Assembly: GCA_028752905.1 (NCBI GenBank)
Contig: JAQNBH010000014.1
Location: 31,644,276-31,708,275, forward strand
Reading direction: 5' to 3'
DNA: 64,000 nt
DNA from: Cladorhizidae sp. MBARI D1340-BT2
Lineage: Eukaryota; Porifera; Demospongiae; Poecilosclerida; Cladorhizidae
The notes under the pieces are model-generated. The model made no database searches and was not told the DNA's origin. It saw only the letters and a list, made by a program, of their open reading frames with translations. Position 1 is the first letter of the stretch, and the number at the start of each line of letters is the position of its first letter. Positions 48,665 to 60,874 of this stretch are shown in pieces. The position numbers and the translations under genes were made by a program.

Positions 48665-51290
48665 CACATTATTAGAGTTGGAAGCCTGATTGCCTCTCAC
48701 ATTATTAGAGTTGGAAGCCTGATTACCTCTCACATTATTAGAGTTGGAAGCCTTGCCCTCTCACATTATTAGAGTTGGAAGCCTTGCCCTCTCACATTAT
48801 TAGAGTTGGAAGCCTGATTGCCTCTCACATTATTAGAGTTGGAAGCCTTGCCCTCTCACATTATTAGAGTTGGAAGCCTGATTGCCTCTCACATTATTAG
48901 AGTTGGAAGCCTGATTGCCTCTCACATTATTAGAGTTGGAAGCCCTGCCCTCTCACATTATTAGAGTTGGAAGCCCTGCCCTCTCACATTATTAGAGTTG
49001 GAAGCCTGATTGCCTCTCACATTATTAGAGTTGGAAGCCTGATTGCCTCTCACATGAAGCCCTGCCCTCTCACATTATTAGAGTTGGAAGCCTTGCCCTC
49101 TCAGATTATTAGAGTTGGAGACCTGATTGCCTCTCACATTATTAGAGTTGGAAGCCTGATTGCCTCTCACATTATTAGAGTTGGAAGCCTGATTGCCTCT
49201 CACATTATTAGAGTTGGAAGCCTTGCCTCTCTAATTATTAGTGTTGGAAGCCTTGCCCTCTCACATTATTAGAGTTGGAAGCCTTGCCCTCTCACGTTAT
49301 TAGAGTTGGAAGCCTTGCCCTCTCACATTATTAGAGTTGGAAGCCTTGCCCTCTCACATTATTAGAGTTGGAAGCCTTGCCCTCTCACATTATTAGAGTT
49401 GGAAGCCTGATTGCCTCTCACATTATTAGAGTTGGAAGCCTGATTACCTCTCACATTATTAGAGTTGGAAGCCTTGCCCTCTCACATTATTAGAGTTGGA
49501 AGCCTTGCCCTCTCACATTATTAGAGTTGGAAGCCTGATTGCCTCTAACATTATTAGAGTTGGAAGCCTTGCCCTCTCACATTATTAGAGTTGGAGACCT
49601 GATTGCCTCTCACATTATTAGAGTTGGAAGCCTGATTGCCTCTCACATTATTAGAGTTGGAAGCCTTGCCCTCTCACATTATTAGAGTTGGAAGCCTGAT
49701 TGCCTCTCACATTATTAGAGTTGGAAGCCTGATTGCCTCTCACATTATTAGAGTTGGAAGCCTGATTGCCTCTCACATGAAGCCCTGCCCTCTCACATTA
49801 TTAGAGTTGGAAGCCTTGCCATCTCAGATTATTAGAGTTGGAGACCTGATTGCCTCTCACATTTATTAGAGTTGGAAGCCTTGCCCTCTCACATTATTAG
49901 AGTTGGAAGCCTTGCCCTCTCACATTATTAGAGTTGGAAGCCTGATTGCCTCTCACATTATTAGAGTTGGAAGCCTGATTGCCTCTCACATTATTAGAGT
50001 TGGAAGCCTGATTGCCTCTCACATTATTAGAGTTGGAAGCCTGATTACCTCTCACATTATTAGAGTTGGAAGCCTTGCCCTCTCACAATATTAGAGTTGG
50101 AAGCCTTGCCCTCTCATATTATTAGAGTTGGAAGCCTGATTGCCTCTCACATTATTAGAGTTGGAAGCCTTGCCCTCTCATATTATTAGAGTTGGAAGCC
50201 TGATTGCCTCTCACATTATTAGAGTTGGAAGCCTTGCCCTCTCACATTATTAGAGTTGGAAGCCTGATTGCCTCTCACATTATTAGAGTTGGAAGCCTGA
50301 TTGCCTCTCACATTATTAGAGTTGGAAGCCTTGCCCTCTCACATTATTAGAGTTGGAAGCCTGATTGCCTCTCACATTATTAGAGTTGGAAGCCTGATTG
50401 CCTCTCACATTATTAGAGTTGGAAGCCCTGCCCTCTCACATTATTAGAGTTGGAAGCCCTGCCCTCTCACATTATTAGAGTTGGAAGCCTGATTGCCTCT
50501 CACATTATTAGAGTTGGAAGCCTGATTGCCTCTCACATGAAGCCCTGCCTCTCACATTATTAGAGTTGAAAGCCTTGCCCTCTCAGATTATTAGAGTTGG
50601 AGACCTGATTGCCTCTCACATTATTAGAGTTGGAAGCCTTGCCCTCTCACATTATTAGAGTTGGAAGCCTGATTGCCTCTCACATTATTAGAGTTGGAAG
50701 CCTTGCCCTCTCACATTATTAGAGTTGGAAGCCTTGCCCTCTCACATTATTAGAGTTGGAAGCCTGATTGCCTCTCACATTATTAGAGTTGGAAGCCTTG
50801 CCCTCTCACATTATTAGAGTTGGAAGCCTGATTGCCTCTCACATTATTAGAGTTGGAAGCCTTGCCCTCTCACATTATTAGAGTTGGAAGCCTGATTGCC
50901 TCTCACATTATTAGAGTTGGAAGCCTGATTGCCTCTCACATTATTAGAGTTGGAAGCCCTGCCCTCTCACATTATTAGAGTTGGAAGCCTGATTGCCTCT
51001 CACATTATTAGAGTTGGAAGCCTGATTGCCTCTCACATTATTAGAGTTGGAAGCCCTGCCCTCTCACATTATTAGAGTTGGAAACCCTGCCCTCTCACAT
51101 TATTAGAGTTGGAAGCCTGATTGCCTCTCACATTATTAGATTTGGAAGCCTGATTGCCTCTCACATTATTAGAGTTGGAAGCCTGATTGCCTCTCACATT
51201 ATTAGAGTTGGAAGCCTTGCCTCTCTAATTATTAGAGTTGGAAGCCTTGCCCTCTCACATTATTAGAGTTGGAAGCCTTGCCCTCTCACG
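48665..51290. repeat. Segmental duplication block B, copy 3
   Basis: Offset 6005 bp from copy 2 throughout, with the markers at 49054, 49778 and 50537. The match to copy 1 extends further left, to about 47.9 kb. Confidence 0.85.
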
Positions 51291-52378
51291 TTATTAGAGT
51301 TGGAAGCCTTGCCCTCTCACATTATTAGAGTTGGAAGCCTTGCCCTCTCACATTATTAGAGTTGGAAGCCTTGCCCTCTCACATTATTAGAGTTGGAAGC
51401 CTGATTGCCTCTCACATTATTAGAGTTGGAAGCCTTGCCCTCTCACATTTTTAGAGTTGGAAGCCTTGCCCTCTCACATTATTAGAGTTGGAAGCCTGAT
51501 TGCCTCTAACATTATTAGAGTTGGAAGCCTTGCCCTCTCACATTATTAGAGTTGGAAGCCTGATTGCCTCTCACATTATTAGAGTTGGAAGCCTGATTGC
51601 CTCTCACATTATTAGAGTTGGAAGCCTTGCCCTCTCACATTATTAGAGTTTGAAGCCTGATTGCCTCTCACATTATTAGAGTTGGAAGCCTGATTGCCTC
51701 TCACATTATTAGAGTTGGAAGCCCTGCCCTCTCACATTATTAAAGTTGGAAGCCTGATTGCCTCTCACATTATTAGAGTTGGAAGCCTGATTGCCTCTCA
51801 CATGAAGCCCTGCCCTCTCACATTATTAGAGTTGGAAGCCTTGCCCTCTCAGATTATTAGAGTTGGAGACCTGATTGCCTCTCACATTATTAGAGTTGGA
51901 AGCCTTGCCCTCTCACATTATTAGAGTTGGAAGCCTTGCCCTCTCACATTATTAGAGTTGGAAGCCTGATTGCCTCTCACATTATTAGAGTTGGAAGCCT
52001 TGCCCTCTCACATTATTAGAGTTGGAAGCCTGATTGCCTCTCACATTATTAGAGTTGGAAGCCTGATTGCCTCTCACATTATTAGAGTTGGAAGCCCTGC
52101 CCTCTCACATTATTAGAGTTGGAAGCCTGATTGCCTCTCACATTATTAGAGTTGGAAGCCTGATTGCCTCTCACATTATTAGAGTTGGAGACCTGATTGC
52201 CTCTCACATTATTAGAGTTGGAAGCCTGATTGCCTCTCACATTATTAGAGTTGGAAGCCTTGCCCTCTCACATTATTAGAGTTGGAAGCCTGATTGCCTC
52301 TCACATTATTAGAGTTGGAAGCCTGATTGCCTCTCACATTATTAGAGTTGGAAGCCCTGCCCTCTCACATTATTAGAG

Positions 52379-53853
52379 TTGGAAGCCCTGCCCTCTCACA
52401 TTATTAGAGTTGGAAGCCTGATTGCCTCTCACATTATTAGAGTTGGAAGCCTGATTGCCTCTCACATGAAGCCCTGCCCTCTCACATTATTAGAGTTGGA
52501 AGCCTTGCCCTCTCAGATTATTAGAGTTGGAGACCTGATTGCCTCTCACATTATTAGAGTTGGAAGCCTTGCCCTCTCACATTATTAGAGTTGGAAACCT
52601 GATTACCTCTGACGTTATTAGAATTCGAGACCTGATTGCCTCTCACATTATTAGAGTTGGAAGCCTGATTGCCTCTCACATTATTAGAGTTGGAGACCTG
52701 ATTGCCTCTCACATTATTAGAGTTGGAAGCCTGATTGCCTCTCACATTATTAGAGTTGGAAGCCTGATTGCCTCTCACATTATTAGAGTTGGAAGCCCTG
52801 CCCTCTCACATTATTAGAGTTGGAAGCCTGATTGCCTCTCACATTATTAGAGTTGGAAGCCTGATTGCCTCTCACATGAAGCCCTGCCCTCTCACATTAT
52901 TAGAGTTGGAAGCCTTACCCTCTCAGATTATTAGAGTTGGAGACCTGATTGCCTCTCACATTATTAGAGTTGGAGACCTGATTGCCTCTCACATTATTAG
53001 AGTTGGAAGCCTGATTGCCTCTCACATTATTAGAGTTGGAAGCCTTGCCTCTCTAATTATTAGAGTTGGAAGCCTTGCCCTCTCACATTATTAGAGTTGG
53101 AAGCCTTGCCCTCTCACATTATTAGAGTTGGAAGCCTTGCCCTCTCACATTATTAGAGTTGGAAGCCTTGCCCTCTAACATTATTAGAGTTGGAAGCCTT
53201 GCCCTCTCACATTATTAGAGTTGGAAGCCTGATTGCCTCTCACATTATTAGAGTTGGAAGCCTGATTGCCTCTCACATTATTAGAGTTGGAAGCCTTGCC
53301 CTCTCACATTATTAGAGTTGGAAGCCTGATTGCCTCTCACATTATTAGAGTTGGAAGCCTGATTGCCTCTCACATTATTAGAGTTGGAAGCCCTGCCCTC
53401 TCACATTATTAGAGTTGGAAGCCCTGCCCTCTCACATTATTAGAGTTGGAAGCCTGATTGCCTCTCACATTATTAGAGTTGGAAGCCTGATTGCCTCTCA
53501 CATGAAGCCCTGCCCTCTCACATTATTAGAGTTGGAAGCCTTGCCCTCTCAGATTATTAGAGTTGGAGACCTGATTGCCTCTCACATTATTAGAGTTGGA
53601 AGCCTTGCCCTCTCACATTATTAGAGTTGGAAACCTGATTACCTCTGACGTTATTAGAATTCGAGACCTGATTGCCTCTCACATTATTAGAGTTGGAAGC
53701 CTGATTGCCTCTCACATTATTAGAGTTGGAGACCTGATTGCCTCTCACATTATTAGAGTTGGAAGCCTGATTGCCTCTCACATTATTAGAGTTGGAAGCC
53801 TGATTGCCTCTCACATTATTAGAGTTGGAAGCCCTGCCCTCTCACATTATTAG
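52379..53853. repeat. Tandem 1036-bp duplication with EcoRI-bearing units
   Basis: 52379-52817 recurs at 53415-53853. Both carry the rare unit GACGTTATTAGAATTCGAGA, which is otherwise seen only to the right, near 53.99, 54.12, 55.72, 56.1 and 56.3 kb. Confidence 0.85.
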
Positions 53854-56551
53854 AGTTGGAAGCCCTGCCCTCTCACATTATTAGAGTTGGAAGCCTGATT
53901 GCCTCTCACATGAAGCCCTGCCCTCTCACATTATTAGAGTTGGAAGCCTTGCCCTCTCAGATTATTAGAGTTGGAGACCTGATTACCTCTGACGTTATTA
54001 GAATTCGAGACCTGATTGCCTCTCACATTATTAGAGTTGGAGTCCTGATTGCCTCTCACATTATTAGAGTTGGAAGCCTTGCCCTCTCACATTATTAGAG
54101 TTGGAAACCTGATTACCTCTGACGTTATTAGAATTCGAGACCTGATTGCCTCTCACATTATTAGAGTTGGAGTCCTGATTGCCTCTCACATTATTATAGT
54201 TGGAAGCCTGATTGCCTCTCACATTATTAGAGTTGGAGACCTGATTGCCTCTCACATTATTAGAGTTGGAGACCTGATTGCCTCTCACATTATTAGAGTT
54301 GGAAGCCTGATTGCCTCTCACATTATTAGAGTTGGAAGCCCTGCCCTCTCACATTATTAGAGTTGGAAGCCTTGCCCTCTCAGATTATTAGAGTTGGAGA
54401 CCTGATTGCCTCTCACATTATTAGAGTTGGAAGCCTGATTGCCTCTCACATTATTAGAGTTGGAGACCTGATTGCCTCTCACATTATTAGAGTTGGAAGC
54501 CTTGCCCTCTCACATTATTAGAGTTGGAAGCCTGATTGCCTCTCACATTATAAGAGTTGGAAGCCTGATTGCCTCTCACATTATTAGAGTTGGAAACCTG
54601 ATTACCTCTGACATTATTAGAGTTGGAAGCCTGATTGCCTCTCTCATTATTAGAGTTGCAGACCTGATTGCCTCTCACATTATTAGAGTTGGAAGCCTGA
54701 TTGCCTCTGACATTATTAGAGTTGGAAGCCTGATTGCCTCTGACATTATTAGAGTTGGAAACCTTGCCTCTCTCATTATTAGAGTTGGAAGCCTTGCCCT
54801 CTCACATTATTAGAGTTGGAAGCCTTGCCCTCTCACATTATTAGAGTTGGAAGCCTGATTGCCTCTCACATTATTAGAGTTGGAAGCCTGATTGCCTCTC
54901 ACATTATTAGAGTTGGAAGCCTTGCCTCTCTAATTATTAGAGTTGGAAGCCTTGCCCTCTCACATTATTAGAGTTGGAAGCCTTGCCCTCTCACATTATT
55001 AGAGTTGGAAGCCTTGCCCTCTCACATTATTAGAGTTGGAAGCCTTGCCCTCTCACATTATTAGAGTTGGAAGCCTTGCCCTCTCACATTATTAGAGTTG
55101 GAAGCCTGATTGCCTCTCACATTATTAGAGTTGGAAGCCTGATTACCTCTCACATTATTAGAGTTGGAAGCCTTGCCCTCTCACATTATTAGAGTTGGAA
55201 GCCTTGCCCTCTCACATTATTAGAGTTGGAAGCCTGATTGCCTCTAACATTATTAGAGTTGGAAGCCTTGCCCTCTCACATTATTAGAGTTGGAAGCCTG
55301 ATTGCCTCTCACATTATTAGAGTTGGAAGCCTGATTGCCTCTCACATTATTAGAGTTGGAAGCCTTGCCCTCTCACATTATTAGAGTTGGAAGCCTGATT
55401 GCCTCTCACATTATTAGAGTTGGAAGCCTGATTGCCTCTCACATTATTAGAGTTGGAAGCCCTGCCCTCTCACATTATTAGAGTTGGAAGCCCTGCCCTC
55501 TCACATTATTAGAGTTGGAAGCCTGATTGCCTCTCACATTATTAGAGTTGGAAGCCTGATTGCCTCTCACATGAAGCCCTGCCCTCTCACATTATTAGAG
55601 TTGGAAGCCTTGCCCTCTCAGATTATTAGAGTTGGAGACCTGATTGCCTCTCGCATTATTAGAGTTGGAAGCCTTGCCCTCTCACATTATTAGAGTTGGA
55701 AACCTGATTACCTCTGACGTTATTAGAATTCGAGACCTGATTGCCTCTCACATTATTAGAGTTGGAGACCTGATTGCCTCTCACATTATTAGAGTTGGAA
55801 GCCTGATTGCCTCTCACATTATTAGAGTTGGAGACCTGATTGCCTCTCACATTATTAGAGTTGGAAGCCTGATTGCCTCTCACATTATTAGAGTTGGAAG
55901 CCTGATTGCCTCTCACATTATTAGAGTTGGAAGCCCTGCCCTCTCACATTATTAGAGTTGGAAGCCTTGCCCTCTCAGATTATTAGAGTTGGAAGCCTGA
56001 TTGCCTCTCACATTATTAGAGTTGGAGACCTGATTGCCTCTCACATTATAAGAGTTGGAAGCCTGATTGCCTCTCACATTATTAGAGTTGGAAACCTGAT
56101 TACCTCTGACATTATTAGAATTCGAGACCTGATTGTCTCTCACATTATTAGAGTTGGAAACCTGATTGCCTCTCACATTATTAGAGTTGGAGACCTGATT
56201 GCCTCTAGAGTTGGAAACCTGATTGCTTATTAGAGTTGGAAGCCTTGCCTCTCACATTATAAGAGTTGGAAGCCTGATTGCCTCTCACATTATTAGAGTT
56301 GGAAACCTGATTACCTCTGACATTATTAGAATTCGAGACCTGATTGTCTCTCACATTATTAGAGTTGGAAACCTGATTGCCTCTCACATTATTAGAGTTG
56401 TAGACCTGATTGCCTCTAGAGTTGGAAACCTGATTGCTTATTAGAGTTGGAAGCCTTGCCTCTCACATTATTAGAGTTGGAAACCTGATTACCTCTGACA
56501 TTATTAGAGTTGGAAGCCTTGCCTCTCACATTATTAGAGTTGGAAACCTGT

Positions 56552-56714
56552 TACTTGAACACTGCACAAAATAGAAGACTTTGGGTGGTCTACGATGTGG
56601 AGAAAGTTTCCATCTCATTATAGCACAGAAGGTCACCTGGTATTACACCCCATGCATGCGGGGAGGGTAGAGGTGGGAGGGGGGAGGGGGATCCTATAGC
56701 TCCTCTAGTAGTAT

Positions 56715-56755
<41 letters not shown>

Positions 56756-57284
56756 CATGACTTTGATGAACAACTGTACCACAGTTTATCTAAAGGTAGG
56801 TTCATTTTACGCAGGAAGACCAAGCCCATTCATATTTAGGATGGATGACTGACGATGAGTGGCCGTAATAGCCCATGGCCTGAGCCACTTGACAAACTCT
56901 CTCTTTCATACTTGACAAACTCTCTCTTTCATCTCCCATGAGCCTCTCGCTTGGCTTGCCTATTAGGATTTTACAATTATTGTTAGCAGTGTATTGGACA
57001 GTGAAATGGACAAACAGGTGAGGTGGAGGTGTGAGAGTGAATTCATGCCCAGGGGCGTGGTTTTTATCATCATATCCTCGCTCTACTTAGTGAACCTGCT
57101 AGTCTGAAAGATGGAGAGAGCAAAACTAAACCGGCTCATTCTCAATTCTATTCCTGTCACTCTTACGTCATGTGCAGACCTTCACAGTGAACTATTATTT
57201 AGCTCGGAGGAGTCTATTTATGGGCTGAGCCACATCTATGGATTCATTTATAAGTGTTATGACATGTTTGTTGTCTTCTCACAG
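56552..57284. other. Unique sequence right of the giant array
   Basis: Contains a (CA)n microsatellite at about 56718-56754 and a duplicated CTTGACAAACTCTCTCTTTC at 56890-56930. No secure exon was found. The last part is a pyrimidine-rich tract leading to the candidate exon at 57285. Confidence 0.4.
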
Positions 57285-57353
57285 ATAGGTCCACTAGAAC
57301 CTTTTAACAAAGAGTTCAATGTTCGCTATTCTTGGGCACCTGAAACTACTTGA
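57285..57353 (+). CDS. Candidate terminal exon (possibly of the CFAP90-like gene)
   Basis: A strong acceptor (TTTGTTGTCTTCTCACAG) precedes IGPLEPFNKEFNVRYSWAPE and then TT and TGA. It reads in phase 0, as the CFAP90-like exon 2 at 24850-25026 requires. P.EP.N.(E/D)F resembles a segment I recall near the C-terminus of CFAP90. Against this, a middle segment of the protein was not found and the intron would be about 32 kb. It may instead end another gene. Confidence 0.3.
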   Translation: MGPLEPFNKEFNVRYSWAPETT

Positions 57354-57384
57354 ACACACAGTAACTACTTGGGCTAGAGCAACT

Positions 57385-57475
57385 GCTGTTGAGTGTCGAG
57401 TTGATTATTTAGAAAGTTATTGTATCTATACATTATGTCAACCGAGAGACTTCATTGAGAGTGGCAGTATTATTA
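57385..57475 (+). mobile_element. Dispersed repeat copy (tail portion)
   Basis: GTCGAGTTGATTATTTAGAA, then AGTTATTGTA, then ATGTCAACCGAGAGACTTCA TTGAGAG match the tail of the 14.6-kb and 29.1-kb copies. The hammerhead-like core is missing here. Confidence 0.6.
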
Positions 57476-57654
57476 TCTTTTCACAAACATAATTGTCCTA
57501 TGCTACGAAGACATAGAGTGATGAATGAATCACTTGTGGAGCGAGCTGAGCGCCATTTTATCTTCTGCTTATCTTTTAAAACACACCCTATTAGTATTAC
57601 ACACACTACAATATATTATGACAGGGACAGCAGGCTGAACAGTGGAGCAAGGCT

Positions 57655-58150
57655 TCATGGAGAGTGACAATGCTACAAAAGAGCCTGGACAGTGATAAGG
57701 CTACATAAGAGCCTGGACAGAGGCAAGGCTACATGGACAGTGGCAAGGCTGCATAAGAGCCTGGAGAGTGACAAGGCTACATAAGATCCTGGACAGTGGC
57801 AAGGCTACATATGAGCCTGGACAGTGGCAAGGCTACATAAGAGCCTGGACAGAGGCAAGGCTTCATAAGAACCTAGACAGTGGCAAGGCTACATAAGAGC
57901 CTGGACAGTGGCAAGGCTTCATTAGAGCCTGGACAGTGGCAAGGCTACATAGAGCCTGGACAGTGACAAAGCTACATAAGAGCCTGGACAGTGGCAAGAC
58001 TTCATAAGTGCCTGGACAGTGGCAAGGCTACATAAGAGCCTGGACAGTGGCAAGGCTACATAAGAGCCTGGACAGTGACAAGGCGCCTGGACAGTGGCAA
58101 GGCTACATAAGAGCCTGGACAGTGGCAAGGCTACATAAGAGATTGGATAA
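57655..58150. repeat. 28-bp minisatellite
   Basis: About eighteen copies of AGCCTGGACAGTGGCAAGGC followed by TACATAAG, with variants GAGGCAAGG, CTTCATAAG and a truncated unit near 58080. Confidence 0.95.
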
Positions 58151-59534
58151 TGGCAATAAGAGCAAACATGTTTAATGCATTTCATGTTGACTCACCTTCA
58201 CCGAAACACTTCTTTCAAGTTCGGAATTGGTACATTGAATGTGGCATGGCAAACAAGTAGTAATGTTGTGGTATAGCCATAATGCATTCATCTACCCTGG
58301 GGCAAGTTCACATAACTCACGGATGATCTCAGTGAACATGGATTTAGTAACTCATGAGTTTGGGAGCTCCTCACCCTTCTGTGTGGGCGGGGGGAGGGGG
58401 AGGGGCGCACAGAGGAAAAGCGGAATGAATAATTCAATACCACAGTTATGGAAGTTCAGTGGTATCTGTGCAGGTGCGAGTATCACCCCTGGAACCAACA
58501 CTCTGCTTGGCATCTAGTAATACTACTGGCTCTATATTTCCACAATATGTTAGAAGAATTCCTAAGCTCAGGGCTGTGTGTGTTTTAGACATCACGGTTG
58601 TAATTGCACTGCTTCCTATGCCCCACCGAGTTGGTTGGGTTTCTTGCTGCTTCCTGTCAGGAGTTCTGGCCATATACTTGACATAAACTTGGCTATTCTG
58701 AGTCGGCCACTAGGCATGTTGTGGTTGATGCATAGTCTCTTGTTATTCCCGCAAGTCTATGCCATCTTTAGTTGGGACGAGTGTAAATTTCCATGGCCTC
58801 CTTTTTCTTCCTTGTCCGGCATGGGCTTGTGTGGTTGAGACACTGATAGTCCATACACCATTTTCAGTATGAAGCACTTCTAGTGCAGGAGAACCACATG
58901 TATTTCTTACCTGTAAGGCTGCACTGAATCTTCAGAACTTACATTGGATAGTGACTACAAACTTAGCTTCATTAGTGAACTTTTGTTTCATCTTTGTTGA
59001 TCTTATGGTTCATTTTGAATGGCCAGTATTTTATTATTATCATTTTGCCACTCCTTGGTATGGTGCAGAGAACAATTGTCCGGCAAGACTTTGGCTGAGT
59101 GATGACATCATCAAGAAGCTGCGTGTCTGTTCTACACAGCAATACCTACACAATATCTAAGGCAGAAAGTCATACTGGACATCAAACAGAAGACTAGCAT
59201 TCCAATGCACCCATGGATAGAATGTTTTCGATAAGCTCCTGTGAGGAAGTCATGTCCTGAGAGGAAGCCATGTAACTTATTTCATTGGCAGTAATATATA
59301 ATACTAGACTAAAATCCTATATATAGAGAGGGTGGAACAAAGGAATTTATAGACATAGACCACCAATATTTAGAGGATCCTTACATTTAAAAATGACCTA
59401 CACTAAATTAAATACAAATTATTTTTATTTCTGTACATTATTTTAAAGATCAAGGTTCATCTGAATGTTATTGATTAACATTTGTTTCCTTACTTTTTTA
59501 ACAAGTCTTTTTTCTTTCCCCCCTCCCTCCTCAG
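58151..59534. other. Unique sequence, no gene recognised
   Basis: Overlapping open frames at 58446-58838 on both strands have no recognisable domain. A frame at 58951-59160 ends WLSDDIIKKLRVCSTQQYLH, also unrecognised. A G-run lies at 58386-58405. From about 59505 a strong pyrimidine tract leads to the candidate exon at 59535. Confidence 0.4.
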
Positions 59535-59692
59535 CCATTAACGCTGAGCAGCCTCCTCAAGAACTCTGTAACGGTACCTCAGGATAAATCCAGAACTAGC
59601 CAATCACAGAATGGTGATTTTCAGCTGACTTCATTGGAAGATTTGTCTTTTATCAGCTATTGGTGTTGTTGTTTTTGCCAATTTTTCAACCG
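59535..59692 (+). CDS. Candidate exon, unidentified
   Basis: A textbook acceptor (CTTTCCCCCCTCCCTCCTCAG) precedes an open phase-0 reading: PLTLSSLLKNSVTVPQDKSR, then TSQSQNGDFQLTSLEDLSFI. The frame runs into the minisatellite and stops after about 65 codons. Ser/Thr/Gln-rich sequence with an LSSLL helix-like start is plausible protein, but no donor or partner exon could be assigned. The true right border is uncertain. Confidence 0.3.
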
Positions 59693-60338
59693 AATGCTTC
59701 ATCTTGATGAGACAGAAGATTTCAGTTGAAACATTGGCAAGAAGCTTCCTCTTGATGAGGCCGAAGATTTCAGTTGAAACATTGGCAAGAAGCTTCCTCT
59801 TGATGAGACAGAAGATTTCAGTTGAAATATTGGCAAGAAGCTGAGGCCGAAGATTTCAGTTGAAACATTGGCAAGACGCTTCCTCTTGATGAGACCGAAG
59901 CTTTCAGTTGAAACATTGGAAGCTTCATCTTGATGAGAAGAAGCTTTCAGTTGAAACATTGGCAAGAAGCTTCATCTTGATGAGAAGCTTTCAGTTGAAA
60001 CATTGGCAAGAAGCTTCATCTTGATGAGACCGAAGCTTTCAGTTGGAACATAGGCAAGAAGCTTCATGATGAGACCAAAGCTTTCAGTTGAAACATTGGC
60101 AAGAAGCTTCCTCTTGAGATTTCAGTAGAAATATTGGCAAGAAGCTTCATCTTGATGAGAAGAAGCTTTCAGTTGAAACATTGGCAAGAGCTTCCTCTTG
60201 ATGAGACAGAAGCTTTCAGTTGAAGCATTGGCAAGAAGCTTCATCTTGATGAGAAGAAGCTTTCAGTTGAAACATTGGCAAGAAGCTTCATCTTCATCTT
60301 GATGCTTTCAGTTGAACATTTGCAAGAAGCTTCATCTA
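59693..60338. repeat. Minisatellite, about 48-bp unit, hammerhead-like
   Basis: About fourteen copies of GCTTCATCTTGATGAGACCG, then AAGCTTTCAGTTGAAACATT, GGCAAGAA. Many units are shortened (for example GATGAGAAGCTTTC). Each full unit has TTGATGAG, a small hairpin (GAA/TTC around GCT or GAT), then GAAAC, a layout like a hammerhead core but with T in place of the first C. Confidence 0.93.
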
Positions 60339-60874
60339 TCATAGCATATACGATTTTTTTAATATTTATTACTAAAGTACACACAAATATATATGTTGAT
60401 CTTAAGAAATTTACCCATTATTTATTGAAGGTCTGTGCTGTAATTATTGTCACATAATCTCATCATCCAATAAGTCCATCATCTAGGACATATCTATGTA
60501 TCTATCATGCACTACTCTAACTTGTGTACAATAAGTCCATCCACAAAATGTTTGGCCCACAGGACTCCAAATGTTCCAGTGCATGTCCGTGACCATCTGT
60601 TTCTCTATATTACAGTTAAAAAATTGTGGGAAGCAGTGGGTATCGATGACATCATGAGCTAGCTCTGCACATACTATATCCAGCTAGAAGGAATGACCCA
60701 CACGCAGTTCTGTTATTTGGTTTGTGGAGTTATCGCTCTTTAGCAACTGTTACAAAGTCCAAAGGATGCTGTAGCTGCTCCTCTACCAAAACATCTGAGA
60801 GAACTGCTACCACATCCTTGAAGGAGGCTGTAGCCGACTCCACATGGGTACAGTCAAAAGGTTCTAGAAAAAGT
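60339..60874. other. Unique sequence, possible tiny terminal exon
   Basis: After TTTCTCTATATTACAG (to 60615) a frame reads KKLWEAVGIDDIMS and stops at 60662. It is too short to call. Nothing else is recognised. Confidence 0.3.

Larger units (their letters stand above)
30476..56551. repeat. Giant 26-kb minisatellite, 33/31/30-bp units
   Basis: About 800 copies of ATTATTAGAGTTGGAAGCCT, then GATTGCCTCTCAC (33 bp). Main variants are GGAGACCTG, a 30-bp unit (AAGCCTTGCCTCTCAC), a 31-bp unit (AAGCCTTGCCCTCTCAC) and a fused unit CACATGAAGCCCTGCC. The 33- and 30-bp units keep frame, and they dominate 30.5-36.5 and 39.7-42.5 kb. There the plus strand encodes repeated IIRVGSLIASH and the minus strand RGNQASNSNNV, in frames of up to 537 and 526 codons. 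Elsewhere 31-bp units break the frame constantly. No start context, splice site or flanking unique coding sequence supports a gene. Nested segmental duplications are listed separately. Confidence 0.98.

Noticed and set aside
30476..56551. CRISPR-like array
   Set aside because: The units are contiguous with no unique spacers, the DNA is eukaryotic, and no cas genes are present.
57111..57284. Coding sequence upstream of the 57285 acceptor (MERAKLNRLILNS...)
   Set aside because: The frame is open, but the stretch ends in a textbook intron end (pyrimidine tract plus CAG), so it is more likely intron.
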